A DNA stretch of 64,000 nt, from contig JAGOAU010000003.1 of the NCBI GenBank assembly GCA_017983755.1, positions 1 through 64,000 of the forward strand, in the 5' to 3' direction. The notes beneath the pieces were generated by a model, which had not been told where the DNA came from, searched no databases, and was given only the letters and a program-made list of their open reading frames with translations. Source of the DNA: Azonexus sp. GTDB lineage: Bacteria > Pseudomonadota > Gammaproteobacteria > Burkholderiales > Rhodocyclaceae. Position numbers and translations under genes: made by a program. This document shows positions 30,121-40,563 of the stretch, in pieces. Within the stretch, counting starts at the first letter, position 1; every line of letters begins with the position of its first letter.

Positions 30121-30528
30121 TTGGCTGACTTAAGCAGGCTGCGTGACGTCAAGGTGATGGTCATTGACGACAGCAATACGATCCGGCGAAGCGCGGAGAT
30201 CTTTCTCGTGCAGGCCGGATGTCAGGTCGTGCTCGCGGAAGACGGATTCGATGCGTTGGCGAAAATCGCCGACCATCAGCCGAAAATCATTTTCTGCGAC
30301 ATCATGATGCCGCGCCTTGACGGCTATCAAACCTGTTCCCTCATCAAGAAGAATCCCCGTTTCAAATCGACGCCGGTCATCATGCTTTCCTCCAAGGATG
30401 GCCTGTTCGATCGCGCCCGGGGCCGTATGGTCGGCTCCGACCAATACCTGACCAAGCCTTTCACCAAGGACAGCCTGCTGCAGACGGTCGCCCAGTTCGC
30501 GGCACCGGCCGCTTCCGAAATTTCATAA
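30121..30528 (+). CDS. pilG: Twitching motility response regulator PilG
   Basis: A 135-residue stand-alone receiver. The acidic pocket is VMVIDDSNTIRR, the phospho-acceptor Asp is in FCDIMMPRLDGY, and the Lys is in YLTKPF. It begins with TTG at 30121 after AAGGGGA, with no competing ATG. In Pseudomonas PilG interacts with the pilus machinery downstream of the ChpA kinase. It heads pilG-pilH-pilI-pilJ-chpA. Confidence 0.93.
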   Translation: MADLSRLRDVKVMVIDDSNTIRRSAEIFLVQAGCQVVLAEDGFDALAKIADHQPKIIFCDIMMPRLDGYQTCSLIKKNPRFKSTPVIMLSSKDGLFDRARGRMVGSDQYLTKPFTKDSLLQTVAQFAAPAASEIS

Positions 30529-30545
30529 AGGTTCATGGAGCAACA

Positions 30546-30911
30546 ATGCCCGTCAAGAATATCCTCGTCGTCGACGACTCTCCCACCGAGCGATTTTTTT
30601 CTGTCGACCTGCTGACCAAGGCCGGCTATCAGGTAAGCACCGCGGAAAGCGGGGAAGAGGGCATCGCCAAGGCCAAGGCCAGCAAACCCGATCTGATCCT
30701 GATGGATGTCGTGATGCCTGGACTCAATGGTTACCAGGCGACGCGCACCCTGACCCGTGACGAGGAAACCAAGAATATTCCCGTCATCGTCTGCACCTCG
30801 AAAGGGCAGGAAACGGACAAGATCTGGGGCTTGCGCCAAGGTGCTGCGGATTACATCGTCAAGCCGGTCAATCCGGAAGAGTTGTTGAAGAAAATTGCGG
30901 CGCTGCCCTGA
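30546..30911 (+). CDS. pilH: Twitching motility response regulator PilH
   Basis: A 121-residue single receiver domain. Motifs are ILVVDDSPTERFF, the acceptor Asp in LILMDVVMPGLNGYQ, and the Lys in YIVKPVNPEELL. The SPTE pattern after the acidic pair is typical of PilH rather than PilG. It is the second receiver of the cluster and probably acts as a phosphate sink or antagonist of PilG. Confidence 0.94.
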   Translation: MPVKNILVVDDSPTERFFSVDLLTKAGYQVSTAESGEEGIAKAKASKPDLILMDVVMPGLNGYQATRTLTRDEETKNIPVIVCTSKGQETDKIWGLRQGAADYIVKPVNPEELLKKIAALP

Positions 30912-30916
30912 TCTGA

Positions 30917-31429
30917 ATGGCTAAGAAAACCAGTCTTCGCGACTTCCAGGAATACCTCGCCGGTCGCCTCACGACTGCCGCGCAGGGACGTGGCGCCTCG
31001 TCGTGGCTGGGTGTCCAGGCCGGCGACGAGAACTGGCTGATCGATCTGCAGGACAGCGGCGAGATTGTCCAGGCGCTGAAGTTGACGGCGGTTCCGCTGA
31101 CCCGGCCGTGGTTTGCCGGGATTGCCAATATCCGCGGCAGTCTGCATGCCGTGGCGGATTTCTCAGTGTTCTGCGGCGGCGCGCCGACACCGCGCAACAA
31201 CAACACCCGGTTGTTGCTGGTCGGCAGCAAGTTCGGCGCCAACGCCGCCTTGCTGGTCACCCGCATGCTGGGCCTGAAGAACCCGGAAGATTTCAGCGCC
31301 GAGCCGGCAGATCCGGCTGCACCAGCCTGGGGGGCGGTGCGCTATACGGACAGTCACGGCGCCATTTGGCGCAAACTCTCGGTGCGCGATCTGCTCGCCG
31401 ATAACGATTTCATGAATATTGGGGTCTGA
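30917..31429 (+). CDS. pilI: Chemotaxis adaptor PilI (CheW-like)
   Basis: A 170-residue CheW-domain scaffold that would link the PilJ receptor to the ChpA kinase. Recognisable CheW features are the RPWFAGIANIRGSLHAVADFS segment and the hydrophobic beta-barrel around it. The ATG at 30917 follows the pilH stop by five bases. The gene sits between pilH and pilJ as in the Pseudomonas cluster. Confidence 0.93.
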   Translation: MAKKTSLRDFQEYLAGRLTTAAQGRGASSWLGVQAGDENWLIDLQDSGEIVQALKLTAVPLTRPWFAGIANIRGSLHAVADFSVFCGGAPTPRNNNTRLLLVGSKFGANAALLVTRMLGLKNPEDFSAEPADPAAPAWGAVRYTDSHGAIWRKLSVRDLLADNDFMNIGV

Positions 31430-31458
31430 TTCCCTCAGACCACTAGCGGAGGATAAAC

Positions 31459-33591
31459 ATGGCGTTCAGCTTGAATAACCTTGGGCTTGGCAGCAAGGAA
31501 AACACGGATTCCCCGATGACCGTTGCGGAAGGGGTGGCATCGGAGGTACCCGTGAAGTCCGGATCATCCATGTTGCCGGCATTCTTGGCCCAGCAGCCGG
31601 TTATCCAGCAAATGAAAACCCTGGGCACCATCTTCGTGGTGCTCCTGCTCGCCATTGCCACGCTGGTTTACTTCAACAGCCGCGAATCGGCGTATGGCAC
31701 GGCCTACGTTGCAGCCTCGGGTGAGATGCGCATGCTTTCCCAGCGTCTGGCCAAGGCCTCGACGCTGGCGCTGCAGGGTAATCCGGCCGCCTTCAAACAG
31801 CTCAAGGATTCGCGCGAGACCTTCAGCCAGTTGCTGGAGCGACTGACCTCCGGCGGCGAAATCGGTGGCACCAACGTGCCGGCCTCCCCGGATGCGGTCC
31901 GCCCCCAGCTTGAGGCGCTGACCAAGCTTTGGGCTGATACCGACCGCGACGCCATGGCCGTGATCGAGCAGGAGGCTAACCTGGTGGCGCTGGGCAAGAG
32001 CGTGGCCACCATCGACAACGAAAACCCGGTCATGCTGGAACTGGCCGAGCAGGTCGCTGCCCTCAAGCTGCAATCGGGTGGCGGGGCCAGGGAAATTGCC
32101 GCGGCGAACCAGCTGGTGATGTTGACCCAACGTATCGCCAAGAATGCCTCGGCCCTGCTGGTCGGTGACGAAATCAACCCCGAAGTGGCGTTCCTGCTGG
32201 GCAAGGATACCAACGCTTTCCGCGACACCCTCCAGGCCTTGGCCAAGGGCAACAACGATGCGGATACGCGTGAAAAGCTGGGCGACCTCGACAAGGCATT
32301 CAAGTCCTACCAGGCGGCAGTTGGCAGCATTCTCGGCAACATGCAGCCGCTGGTCCTTTCCAAGCAGGCCGGTGCCCGCATTTTCCGCGGCAGCGAGGAC
32401 TTGCTGAAGGCCACTGACGATCTGGCTGCCGGCTTCCAGCAGCAGCTTGCCGAAGGTGGCCGCTTTGTGTTGCTGCTGCTCAGCCTGGTCGTTCTTGCCG
32501 TCGGCGTCCTGGCCTTGCTGGCCAAGGTCTATCTCGACGACACGCGGCGCCGTGCGGAAGATGCCGAAGTTCAACGGCAGGCGTCGGAGCAGACCAACCG
32601 CGAGAACCAGGACGCGATTCTGCAGCTGATGAACGAACTGGGCGACCTCGCCGACGGTGACCTGACAACCAACGCCACCGTGAGCGAGAACATCACCGGC
32701 GCCATTGCCGACTCGATCAACTACACGATTGAAGAGCTCCGGCTGCTGGTCGGCCGCATCAACGACGCGGCGAACCGGGTGACGGCGGCAACGGAAATTG
32801 CCCGCCAGACTTCGGCGGAACTGCTCTCCGCTGCCGAGCGGCAGTCCCGGGAAATTCAGGATGCCGGCCAGTCGGCTCTCGAAATGGCACGCTCGATGAG
32901 CGAGGTGTCGGGCAGCGCGACCCAGTCCGCCCAGGTGGCGCGTCAGTCGCTGGCTGCTGCCGAAAAGGGTACGCAGGCGGTGGAAGACTCGATCAAGGGC
33001 ATGGACGAAATCCGCAACCAGATTCAGGAAACCTCGAAGCGGATCAAGCGCCTCGGTGAAAGCTCCCAGGAGATCGGTGAAATCGTTGAACTGATTTCCG
33101 ACATTACCGAACAGACCAACGTGCTGGCGCTGAACGCCGCCATCCAGGCGGCGTCGGCGGGTGACGCGGGCCGCGGCTTTACCGTGGTTGCCGAGGAAGT
33201 GCAGCGCCTCGCGGAACGTTCCGCCGAGGCGACCAAGCAGATTGCGGCGATCGTGAAGACCATTCAGACCGATACGCAGGATGCGGTATCGGCCATGGAA
33301 CAATCGACGCAGGGTGTGGTGGAAGGGGCCAAGCTCTCCGATGCGGCGGGCCAGGCGCTGGCTGAAATCGGCCAGGTGTCGCGCAACCTTTCCGACCTCA
33401 TCGAAAACATCTCGACCTCGACGCAGAGCCAGGCGGATTCGGCGACCGAGGTGGCGAAGCTGATGCAGGATATTCTGAGCGTGACGGAACAGACCACTGC
33501 CGGTACCCAGCGTACTGCGGCAGCGGTTGACGAACTGAATGCCCTGGCGTCCGAACTGAAGGGTTCGGTTGCCGGCTTCAAGGTGGATTGA
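31459..33591 (+). CDS. pilJ: Methyl-accepting chemotaxis protein PilJ
   Basis: A 710-residue receptor for the type IV pilus chemosensory pathway. Membrane helices lie near residues 53-74 and 330-352, with two periplasmic PilJ domains between them. A HAMP-like linker is followed by the signalling hairpin, with the conserved tip [43 protein letters not shown] precedes the ATG at 31459. No methyltransferase (PilK) follows, so adaptation may rely on enzymes encoded elsewhere or be absent. Confidence 0.95.
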   Translation: MAFSLNNLGLGSKENTDSPMTVAEGVASEVPVKSGSSMLPAFLAQQPVIQQMKTLGTIFVVLLLAIATLVYFNSRESAYGTAYVAASGEMRMLSQRLAKASTLALQGNPAAFKQLKDSRETFSQLLERLTSGGEIGGTNVPASPDAVRPQLEALTKLWADTDRDAMAVIEQEANLVALGKSVATIDNENPVMLELAEQVAALKLQSGGGAREIAAANQLVMLTQRIAKNASALLVGDEINPEVAFLLGKDTNAFRDTLQALAKGNNDADTREKLGDLDKAFKSYQAAVGSILGNMQPLVLSKQAGARIFRGSEDLLKATDDLAAGFQQQLAEGGRFVLLLLSLVVLAVGVLALLAKVYLDDTRRRAEDAEVQRQASEQTNRENQDAILQLMNELGDLADGDLTTNATVSENITGAIADSINYTIEELRLLVGRINDAANRVTAATEIARQTSAELLSAAERQSREIQDAGQSALEMARSMSEVSGSATQSAQVARQSLAAAEKGTQAVEDSIKGMDEIRNQIQETSKRIKRLGESSQEIGEIVELISDITEQTNVLALNAAIQAASAGDAGRGFTVVAEEVQRLAERSAEATKQIAAIVKTIQTDTQDAVSAMEQSTQGVVEGAKLSDAAGQALAEIGQVSRNLSDLIENISTSTQSQADSATEVAKLMQDILSVTEQTTAGTQRTAAAVDELNALASELKGSVAGFKVD

Positions 33592-33610
33592 GCGGGATTC
33601 GCGAGAGACT

Positions 33611-36600
33611 ATGAACGCGGCAACCGAATTCGACCTGGGTCCGCTGACCTGGGTCAAGGGGGAGATCGACCTGGCGCTTGCGCGTGCCACGGAAGCTCTC
33701 GGCCAGCATGAGTTGAGTGGCGATGCGACACAACTCAGGTTCTGCCGCACCCATGTCCATCAGGTCCATGGCGCCTTGTCCATCGTCGGTCTCGATGGCG
33801 TGACGCAGGTTACCGAGTCGCTCGAAGCGCTACTGACAGCGCTGGAGGAGCGGCGCCTGCAATTGACGGGCGAGATTTCGGCGATCCTGTCGCAGACCTT
33901 GGCGGCGCTCGGCAAATATCTGGACGATCTGGTGTCCGGTGAGCCGAACCAGCCGTTGCGCCTGCTGCCTGCCTATCAGGCGCTGGCGGTGGCCCGCGGT
34001 CAGGGTGCAAGCAGTCCGACCGACCTGTTTTATCCCGACCTTTCGCTGCGCCCGGCGAAGCGGGCGGTGCCGGTTGCCCCGCTCTCGGCGGAGCAACTGC
34101 AGACGTTGCTGAAGTCCGAACGGGCGCGTTTCCAGAAGGGCTTGCTGGCCTGGCTGACGCACAGCGCCGAGCCGCATGTCGCGCTCGAAAACATGCGTGC
34201 GGCGCTGGACAATATCGAGGCGACCCAGGAGTCGCCGCCCGCCCGCACATTCTGGTGGGCAGCGCTGGCTTTCGTCGAGTCGCTGTTCGACCGGCAGACG
34301 GCGGATGCCGACTCACGGCAGCTGCTGGCGCGCATTGATTCCCAGATTCGCCATTTGCTCGAAGGGTCGCTCAACGTCGCCGAACGTTTGATGCGCGATG
34401 TGCTTTATGCGGTAGCCAAGGCGCCGGCTGCTTCCAGCATGCTGGTGGCCGAGGTGCAATCGGTGTTCGGTCTGCCGGCCCTGATGCCGGCCACTACGGG
34501 TGAACGCGAAGCAAACGTACCGCAGGAGATTGCGCTGCGCCGTCTGCGCGATACGCTCGCCGCGACCGAAGAGTTGTGGAACAAGTTCTGTACCGGCAGC
34601 GCCGCGGCCTTGCCGGCGTTCGATCAGCATGCGCAGAGTTGTGCCGCGCTGACCAGCGAAATCGGCCATACCGATCTCAAGCGCCTGGGTCAGGGGTTTG
34701 CCGCCCTGGCTGCCTGGCTTGCCGAAGATTCGCGGCGCCACAATGACGCGGTGGCGATGGAAGTCGCGACCGCCATTCTGCTCCTGCAGAATGCCCAGGA
34801 GAATTTCCGTCGCCTCGGAACGGATTTCGCACAGCAGGTCGACCTCATGGTTGCCCGTCTTTACGCCTGCATCGCCGGCAAGCCGGCCGGCGGCAATGAA
34901 GAATTGCCGCTGCTTGACGAAATGACGCGGCGTGCCCAGGAAAAATTGCTGGTTGGTCAGGTTGCCCGTGAAATCCAGAACAATCTGGCGCAAGTCGAAC
35001 AGGCGCTTGACGGCTTCTTCCGCAATCCGGAAAAAAGTCACGATCTCGCAACGCTCGACGCGCCGGTCAAACAGATTGCCGGCGCCCTGACCATGCTTGG
35101 CCACTTTGGCGCCGTTTCACTGTTGCAGGGCTGCGGTACGCGCATCCATGAGTTTGCACAGCCCGGCTACGTCCCCGTTCCAGAAGATTTCGAAGCGGTT
35201 GCACAGCAGTTGTCACTGCTCGGCTTCTTCGTCGACGCCCTGCAGAATGGTGAAACCGACTACGATGTGTTTGTCAGCCGTCTGCAAGGCAGGCCGGCAG
35301 ACACCGGGCAGGCGGTCGAGGTAGAAACACTCCCCGAGCCCGCTGCCGCGGCGCCGGTCGAGTTGGCCGGGCAGGAAACGCAAGGGTTCTTCGAGAATTT
35401 CATGGAGGTGCCGCAAGACGCCGGCTTCCGCGAAGAGCCTGGGTACAGCCCGCCGCTCGTCGATCTGACGGATACCGTCGTGACCTTCGACATCGCCGGC
35501 GACGAGCTATGGCAGCCAGAAGTTGCCGCTGCCGTGTCGTTGCCGCAGCCCGAGGCGCCGGTGCCGTCGCCGGAGACGCTGGAACTGGCGCAATCGAGCC
35601 ACGAGGCTATTGATGCCGAATTGCTCGGAATCTTCCTCGAAGAGGCGCACGAGGTGCTGGCCACCATCGGCGAGCAGTCCGCCGTGCTTGCCGGCGATCG
35701 CAGCAACGTCGAAGCACTGACGACGATTCGCCGTTCGGCGCACACGCTCAAGGGCAGCGGTCGCATGGTCGGTCTCACCGACATGGGGGAGACTGCCTGG
35801 GCTCTCGAGCAGACTCTGAACATGTGGCTGCGTCAGGACATGGCGGTGAATTCCGACCTGCTGGTGCTGATTGCCGAAGCCCACGCCCTGTTCTCGCAAT
35901 GGGTCAGCGCCCTCGAGCAGGGCAGCGGCCCGATCCCCGATTCCACGACCCTGGTCGCCATGTGCGAGCTGTTGCGCAACCAGGAGGCCAGCCCGGTCGC
36001 CCAGTCTCTCGACGTGCCGCCGGTACAGCAGGTCGAATTGCCGGCCGCGGTGGCCGAAGAGGCGCCTTCGGTCGTTCTCGATCTGCCGCTGGATAGCGGC
36101 TGGGAGATGCCGGCGCCAGCCACGCCGGTGGAGATTCCGCTGGAGCCCATGGCGCCGGAGTCCGTGCCGGCGATGGCGGAAGAGGTTTTGTTCGACTGGG
36201 CCGTCGAGCCGCCGGCACCCGCAGAAATTGCACCGGTCGAGATCGTCGAGTTGCAGCCGGTGCCGACACCGTGGGAAGAAGCTGCGCCGGTTCATGTCGA
36301 TCAGCCGGCGCCGCAAGATGAATGGCTGCGGTCGACGTCCGAAATTGGCGAAATTCCGGCAGCACCCGCGACGCCGACCCTGTACGACATCTTCTGCGAC
36401 GAGGCGCGTGGCCATTTGCAGACGCTGGTGACAGCCAATGCGGAACTTGAGGCCAACCCGCTGCTGTCGACCTCGTTCGAGATGACGCGCGCCGCCCACA
36501 CGCTGGGCGGGATCGCCGCGACCGTCGGCCTGATGCCGTTGAACCGCCTTGCGCTGGCGCTCGAACATGCGCTCCTGCGCCGTGACAATTCCGCTCGTCC

Positions 36601-39130
36601 GGACAGTATCGAGGGGCTGGAAACCGTCCGCCAGACTGTCATCACCCTGGAAGCCATGTTTGCCGGTCTGGCCCGTCAGGAGGCGCCGGAGGAGCAGGTG
36701 CAGCTGATTTCGGCGCTCGAGGAAGTCTTCCTCGCCGGGCCGGAGCCGGAGATAGTTCAATCCTGGCCAGAGGCTCAGTTCGTCGAGGAAGTTTCCGCCG
36801 TGCCCGAGCCCATGGCGCAGTCGCTCGAGGCGGCCGCCCCGGCCCCCCAGGCTGCCGTTCCGCGCCTGCAGGACGAACTTGACGAGCAATTGCTGCCGAT
36901 CTTCCTCGAAGAGGCTCAGGATCAACTGCGCGAACTGACCGTACAGCTCCGCCTCTGGCGCGGCGACCTGGACAGCGATGCCCAGCCGCACGCCATCGCC
37001 CGCCTGCTCCATACCTTCAAGGGCAACGCCCGGATGGCAGGCGCAATGAACCTCGGCGAGTTCACCCACCTGCTGGAATCGCGGGTCGAGGACATTCTCC
37101 GCGCCGGTAGCGCGACGCCAGGCTTCATCGATGAGATCGAAAGTGGTTGCGATACGCTGGCCCAAGCCACCGAGCGCCTGCGTCGTGGCGAAGCCGGGAT
37201 TCCCGAGCCGGTCGCCGCACCCACGGGCGAAGCTGCCGTCGCGACGGCAGCGGCTGTGGCCGTGCCGCTGGAAGTCGAGCGCGACCACGATGCCGAGACG
37301 GGCGCCCATCGCGCCACGCTGCGCGTTCGCGCCGACCTGATCGACCGCCTGGTAAACGAGGCGGGCGAACTCTCCATCGCGCGGGCGCGGATCGAAGGCG
37401 AAATGCGCAGCCTCAAGGGCTCGTTGCTTGATCTGACTGAAAACGTCATTCGTCTGCGCCGCCAGTTGCGGGAAATCGAAATTCAGGCGGAAGGCCAGAT
37501 CCAGGCCCGTGTCGCGCAGGCGCACGACGGCCAGGCCGATTTCGACCCGCTCGAACTCGACCGTTTCACTCGCTTCCAGGAATTGACCCGCTTCATGGCC
37601 GAGTCGGTCAACGACGTTGCGACCGTGCAGCAGAACCTGTTGAAGAATCTGGACGACGCCAATGCGGCGATCATCGCCCAGGCCCGCCTCAACCGCGGCC
37701 TGCAGCAGGAACTGATGGGCGTGCGCATGATGCCGTTCGCCAGCCAGGCCGAGCGCCTGTTCCGCATCGTCCGCCAGACGGCGAAGGAACTCGGCAAGCG
37801 GGCCAACTTCGATATCGTCGGCGGCCAGGTCGAACTGGACCGTTCGGTGCTCGACAAGATGATGGCGCCGCTCGAACACATGCTGCGCAATGCCGTGGCC
37901 CACGGCATCGAGACGCGCGACGAGCGGCAGGCCACCGGCAAGTCGGAAATCGGTGAAATCACGGTTTCGCTGGCCCAGGAAGGCAATGAAATCATTCTTT
38001 CCATGGCCGACGACGGTCGCGGACTCGACGGCGAGCGCATTCGCGCCCGTGCCGAGGCACTTGGCCTGCTGATGCCGGGCGAGCAGGCCGATGAAGCACT
38101 GCTCTACGACCTGATCTTCCGTCCGGGTTTCTCGACCGCCGGTGAAGTCAGTCAGCTGGCCGGTCGCGGCGTCGGCATGGACGTCGTCAAGACCGAAGTC
38201 GGCGAACTCGGCGGACGCATCGAAATCCAGTCGCAGCTTGGTCGGGGAACCACTTTCCGTCTCTACCTGCCGCTGACCCTGGCGGTTACCCAGACGCTGC
38301 TGCTACGTGTCGGCACGCAAATGTACGCCGTGCCGTCGACGATGATTGAGCAGGTTCTGGAACTCAAGGAAGAACCGCTTGCCGAACTTCGCCAGCGCGG
38401 CGAAGTGGAGTGGCTGGGCAATCGTTACCCATTCCATTTCCTGCCGCATCTTCTCGGCGATGCCGAGGCGGTTCCCGAAGCACAGCGCCGCTACTGGATT
38501 CTCCTGCTGCGTTCCGGCTCGCAACGCGTTGCGGTCCAGGTGGACGAACTCCGCGGCAATCAGGAAGTCGTTGTCAAGAATATCGGCGCCCAGCTTTCGC
38601 GGGTGGTCGGTATTGCCGGGGCGACCGTGCTCGGCGACGGCCAGGTCGTGCTGATCCTCAATCCGGTGGCCCTGGCCAGCCGGGTGCAGGTGGTCAGTGT
38701 CCAGCGTGCGGTGCCGAGCTTCGAGGCGCCGGTCGAAACGGCAGTCACTACGTTGCCGACGGTGATGGTGGTCGACGATTCGTTGACCGTGCGCAAGATC
38801 ACCAGCCGCCTGCTGACCCGCGAAGGTTACCAGGTTGTCCTGGCCAAGGACGGCGTGGATGCGCTCGAGCAGTTGCTCGAAACGGTGCCGGACGTCATTC
38901 TGTCCGACATCGAAATGCCGCGCATGGACGGTTTCGATCTGGTGCGCAACATCCGCGCCGACAAGCGCCTGAGTGCGGTCCCGGTGATCATGATCACCTC
39001 GCGCACAGCCGAGAAGCACCGCAACTATGCGCTCGAGATCGGCGCCAGCCATTACCTTGGCAAGCCGTACGACGAAGATGAGCTGCTGCGGCTGATCTCC
39101 GGTTATATCAAGGCGAAGCAGCTTTCCTGA
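33611..39130 (+). CDS. chpA: Hybrid chemosensory kinase ChpA/PilL with several Hpt domains
   Basis: An 1839-residue CheA-like hybrid kinase that phosphorylates PilG and PilH. The Hpt-like modules are a degenerate N-terminal one (HQVHGALSIVGL, about His53), AHTLKGSGRMVG (His711), AHTLGGIAATVG (His963, Lys replaced by Gly) and LHTFKGNARMAG (His1134). A dimer helix and HATPase follow from about 1240 (VNEAGELSIARARIEGEM, HMLRNAVAHGIE, GRGVGMDVVKTEV). Next are a CheW domain at about 1560-1690 and a C-terminal receiver with Asp1766. Pro/Glu-rich linkers join the Hpts. The start ATG at 33611 lies after the pilJ stop. The end overlaps the photolyase by 23 bases. Confidence 0.95.
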   Translation: MNAATEFDLGPLTWVKGEIDLALARATEALGQHELSGDATQLRFCRTHVHQVHGALSIVGLDGVTQVTESLEALLTALEERRLQLTGEISAILSQTLAALGKYLDDLVSGEPNQPLRLLPAYQALAVARGQGASSPTDLFYPDLSLRPAKRAVPVAPLSAEQLQTLLKSERARFQKGLLAWLTHSAEPHVALENMRAALDNIEATQESPPARTFWWAALAFVESLFDRQTADADSRQLLARIDSQIRHLLEGSLNVAERLMRDVLYAVAKAPAASSMLVAEVQSVFGLPALMPATTGEREANVPQEIALRRLRDTLAATEELWNKFCTGSAAALPAFDQHAQSCAALTSEIGHTDLKRLGQGFAALAAWLAEDSRRHNDAVAMEVATAILLLQNAQENFRRLGTDFAQQVDLMVARLYACIAGKPAGGNEELPLLDEMTRRAQEKLLVGQVAREIQNNLAQVEQALDGFFRNPEKSHDLATLDAPVKQIAGALTMLGHFGAVSLLQGCGTRIHEFAQPGYVPVPEDFEAVAQQLSLLGFFVDALQNGETDYDVFVSRLQGRPADTGQAVEVETLPEPAAAAPVELAGQETQGFFENFMEVPQDAGFREEPGYSPPLVDLTDTVVTFDIAGDELWQPEVAAAVSLPQPEAPVPSPETLELAQSSHEAIDAELLGIFLEEAHEVLATIGEQSAVLAGDRSNVEALTTIRRSAHTLKGSGRMVGLTDMGETAWALEQTLNMWLRQDMAVNSDLLVLIAEAHALFSQWVSALEQGSGPIPDSTTLVAMCELLRNQEASPVAQSLDVPPVQQVELPAAVAEEAPSVVLDLPLDSGWEMPAPATPVEIPLEPMAPESVPAMAEEVLFDWAVEPPAPAEIAPVEIVELQPVPTPWEEAAPVHVDQPAPQDEWLRSTSEIGEIPAAPATPTLYDIFCDEARGHLQTLVTANAELEANPLLSTSFEMTRAAHTLGGIAATVGLMPLNRLALALEHALLRRDNSARPDSIEGLETVRQTVITLEAMFAGLARQEAPEEQVQLISALEEVFLAGPEPEIVQSWPEAQFVEEVSAVPEPMAQSLEAAAPAPQAAVPRLQDELDEQLLPIFLEEAQDQLRELTVQLRLWRGDLDSDAQPHAIARLLHTFKGNARMAGAMNLGEFTHLLESRVEDILRAGSATPGFIDEIESGCDTLAQATERLRRGEAGIPEPVAAPTGEAAVATAAAVAVPLEVERDHDAETGAHRATLRVRADLIDRLVNEAGELSIARARIEGEMRSLKGSLLDLTENVIRLRRQLREIEIQAEGQIQARVAQAHDGQADFDPLELDRFTRFQELTRFMAESVNDVATVQQNLLKNLDDANAAIIAQARLNRGLQQELMGVRMMPFASQAERLFRIVRQTAKELGKRANFDIVGGQVELDRSVLDKMMAPLEHMLRNAVAHGIETRDERQATGKSEIGEITVSLAQEGNEIILSMADDGRGLDGERIRARAEALGLLMPGEQADEALLYDLIFRPGFSTAGEVSQLAGRGVGMDVVKTEVGELGGRIEIQSQLGRGTTFRLYLPLTLAVTQTLLLRVGTQMYAVPSTMIEQVLELKEEPLAELRQRGEVEWLGNRYPFHFLPHLLGDAEAVPEAQRRYWILLLRSGSQRVAVQVDELRGNQEVVVKNIGAQLSRVVGIAGATVLGDGQVVLILNPVALASRVQVVSVQRAVPSFEAPVETAVTTLPTVMVVDDSLTVRKITSRLLTREGYQVVLAKDGVDALEQLLETVPDVILSDIEMPRMDGFDLVRNIRADKRLSAVPVIMITSRTAEKHRNYALEIGASHYLGKPYDEDELLRLISGYIKAKQLS

Positions 39131-40526
39131 CGATGGCGTAGCGGGCCAGGGTTTCGGCTCTGGCCCGGGCGTGATCGACGATCGGCGCTGGGTAATCGCG
39201 GCCGACCACCGCACCGGTTGCTTCCTGTTCCAGGCGTCCCATCTGCCACGGGGCGTGGATGTACTTGTTCGATACCCGGCCCAGTTCCGGTACGTAGCGG
39301 CGGATGAATTTGCCCTCCGCGTCGAATTTTTCGGATTGCGTGACCGGGTTGAAGATGCGGAAGTAGGGCTGTGCGTCGCAGCCGCTCGACGCCGCCCACT
39401 GCCAGCCGCCGTTGTTGGCCGATAGGTCGAAATCGTTGAGCTGATCGGCGAAATATTTTTCCCCGAGCCGCCAGTCGATGCCGAGATCCTTGCACAGGAA
39501 CGAGGCGACGACCATGCGCAGGCGGTTGTGCATCCAGCCGCTGTGATTCAGCTGGCGCATCGCGGCGTCGACCAGCGGGTAGCCGGTGCGTCCCTCGCAC
39601 CAGGCTGCAAAGCCTTCGGGCCAGTCCTTCCACGTTATCGTGTCATATTCCGGCTTGAAAGCATGACTGGCGACCTGCGGAAAATGATCGAGAATCATGA
39701 AGTAGAAATCGCGCCAGATCAGTTCGTTGAGCCAGGCTTCACCTTCGCTGGCGAGCGCGGTACGGACCAGTTCGCGAACCGAAATCGTGCCGAAGCGCAG
39801 ATGCACCGAAAGGTAGGAGACACCCTTGACGGCAGGGAAGTCGCGCAGGGCGCCGTAGCGCGCGATACGCCCATGGCGGAACTCGTCCCACAGTTCGCGC
39901 GCGCCCGACATGCCGGGCCGGATCTTCAGGCCGGCAAGATCGGTGGTGTCGAAGCCGAACTGCTCCAGGCTGGGCACGCCGGCCTGTTCGCTGCTGCCGA
40001 AGCGTCCGTTGCAGGGCCAGTTGGCGCTGTCGGTTGCGGTCAACCGCTTCAGCCAGGCATTTTTGTACGGGGTGAACACCGAAAACGGTTTGCCGGCCTG
40101 GGTCAGCACTTCGTCGCCATCGAAGATTGCCTGGTCCTTGCCGGCGTGAAATGCAATTCCGGAAGCTTTCAGGGTTGCGGCAACGGTGGCGTCGCGCTGT
40201 TTGGCGGCAGGTTCGTAATCGCGGTTGGCGAAGACTGCCGCAACGCCCAGTTGGCTCGCCAGCTGGGGAATCTCGTCGGCGGCCCGGCCGTGGCGGACGA
40301 TCAGCCCGCCGCCCCTGGCGCGCAGCGCGGCATCCAGTTCGACCAGCGATGCGTGGATGAAATGCACCCGGCGGTCACGCCTCGATGGCAGTGCATCCAG
40401 GATGTCGCTATCGAAAACGAAAGCGCAATAAACCTGTCGCGCCTCGGCAAGCGCCGCGCTCAGGGCGGCGTGGTCATGGTCGCGCAGGTCGCGGCGGAAC
40501 CAGACGAGAGCTTTTTCGAGATTCAT
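39108..40526 (-). CDS. phrB: Deoxyribodipyrimidine photo-lyase
   Basis: A 472-residue class I photolyase that repairs UV pyrimidine dimers with light. The N-terminal antenna domain starts ALVWFRRDLRDHDHAAL. The FAD-binding domain has WAEGRTGYPLVDAAMRQL-like sequence (here WCEGRTGYPLVDAAM), HNRLRMVVASFL and NNGGWQWAASSGCD. It is convergent with chpA, with which it shares 23 bases. It is divergent from yqgE. Confidence 0.95.
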   Translation of the reverse strand: MNLEKALVWFRRDLRDHDHAALSAALAEARQVYCAFVFDSDILDALPSRRDRRVHFIHASLVELDAALRARGGGLIVRHGRAADEIPQLASQLGVAAVFANRDYEPAAKQRDATVAATLKASGIAFHAGKDQAIFDGDEVLTQAGKPFSVFTPYKNAWLKRLTATDSANWPCNGRFGSSEQAGVPSLEQFGFDTTDLAGLKIRPGMSGARELWDEFRHGRIARYGALRDFPAVKGVSYLSVHLRFGTISVRELVRTALASEGEAWLNELIWRDFYFMILDHFPQVASHAFKPEYDTITWKDWPEGFAAWCEGRTGYPLVDAAMRQLNHSGWMHNRLRMVVASFLCKDLGIDWRLGEKYFADQLNDFDLSANNGGWQWAASSGCDAQPYFRIFNPVTQSEKFDAEGKFIRRYVPELGRVSNKYIHAPWQMGRLEQEATGAVVGRDYPAPIVDHARARAETLARYAIVRKAASP

Positions 40527-40563
40527 GGTTGGTTTGTACCCCGCCGACGATTAAAATTCCAGC

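Noticed and set aside
31564-33750. 728-codon minus-strand frame opposite pilJ
   Set aside because: Composition-driven shadow of pilJ with no recognisable domain or ribosome site.
35507-37903. 798-codon minus-strand frame opposite chpA
   Set aside because: Shadow of the chpA coding strand, with His/Arg-rich sequence and no domain.
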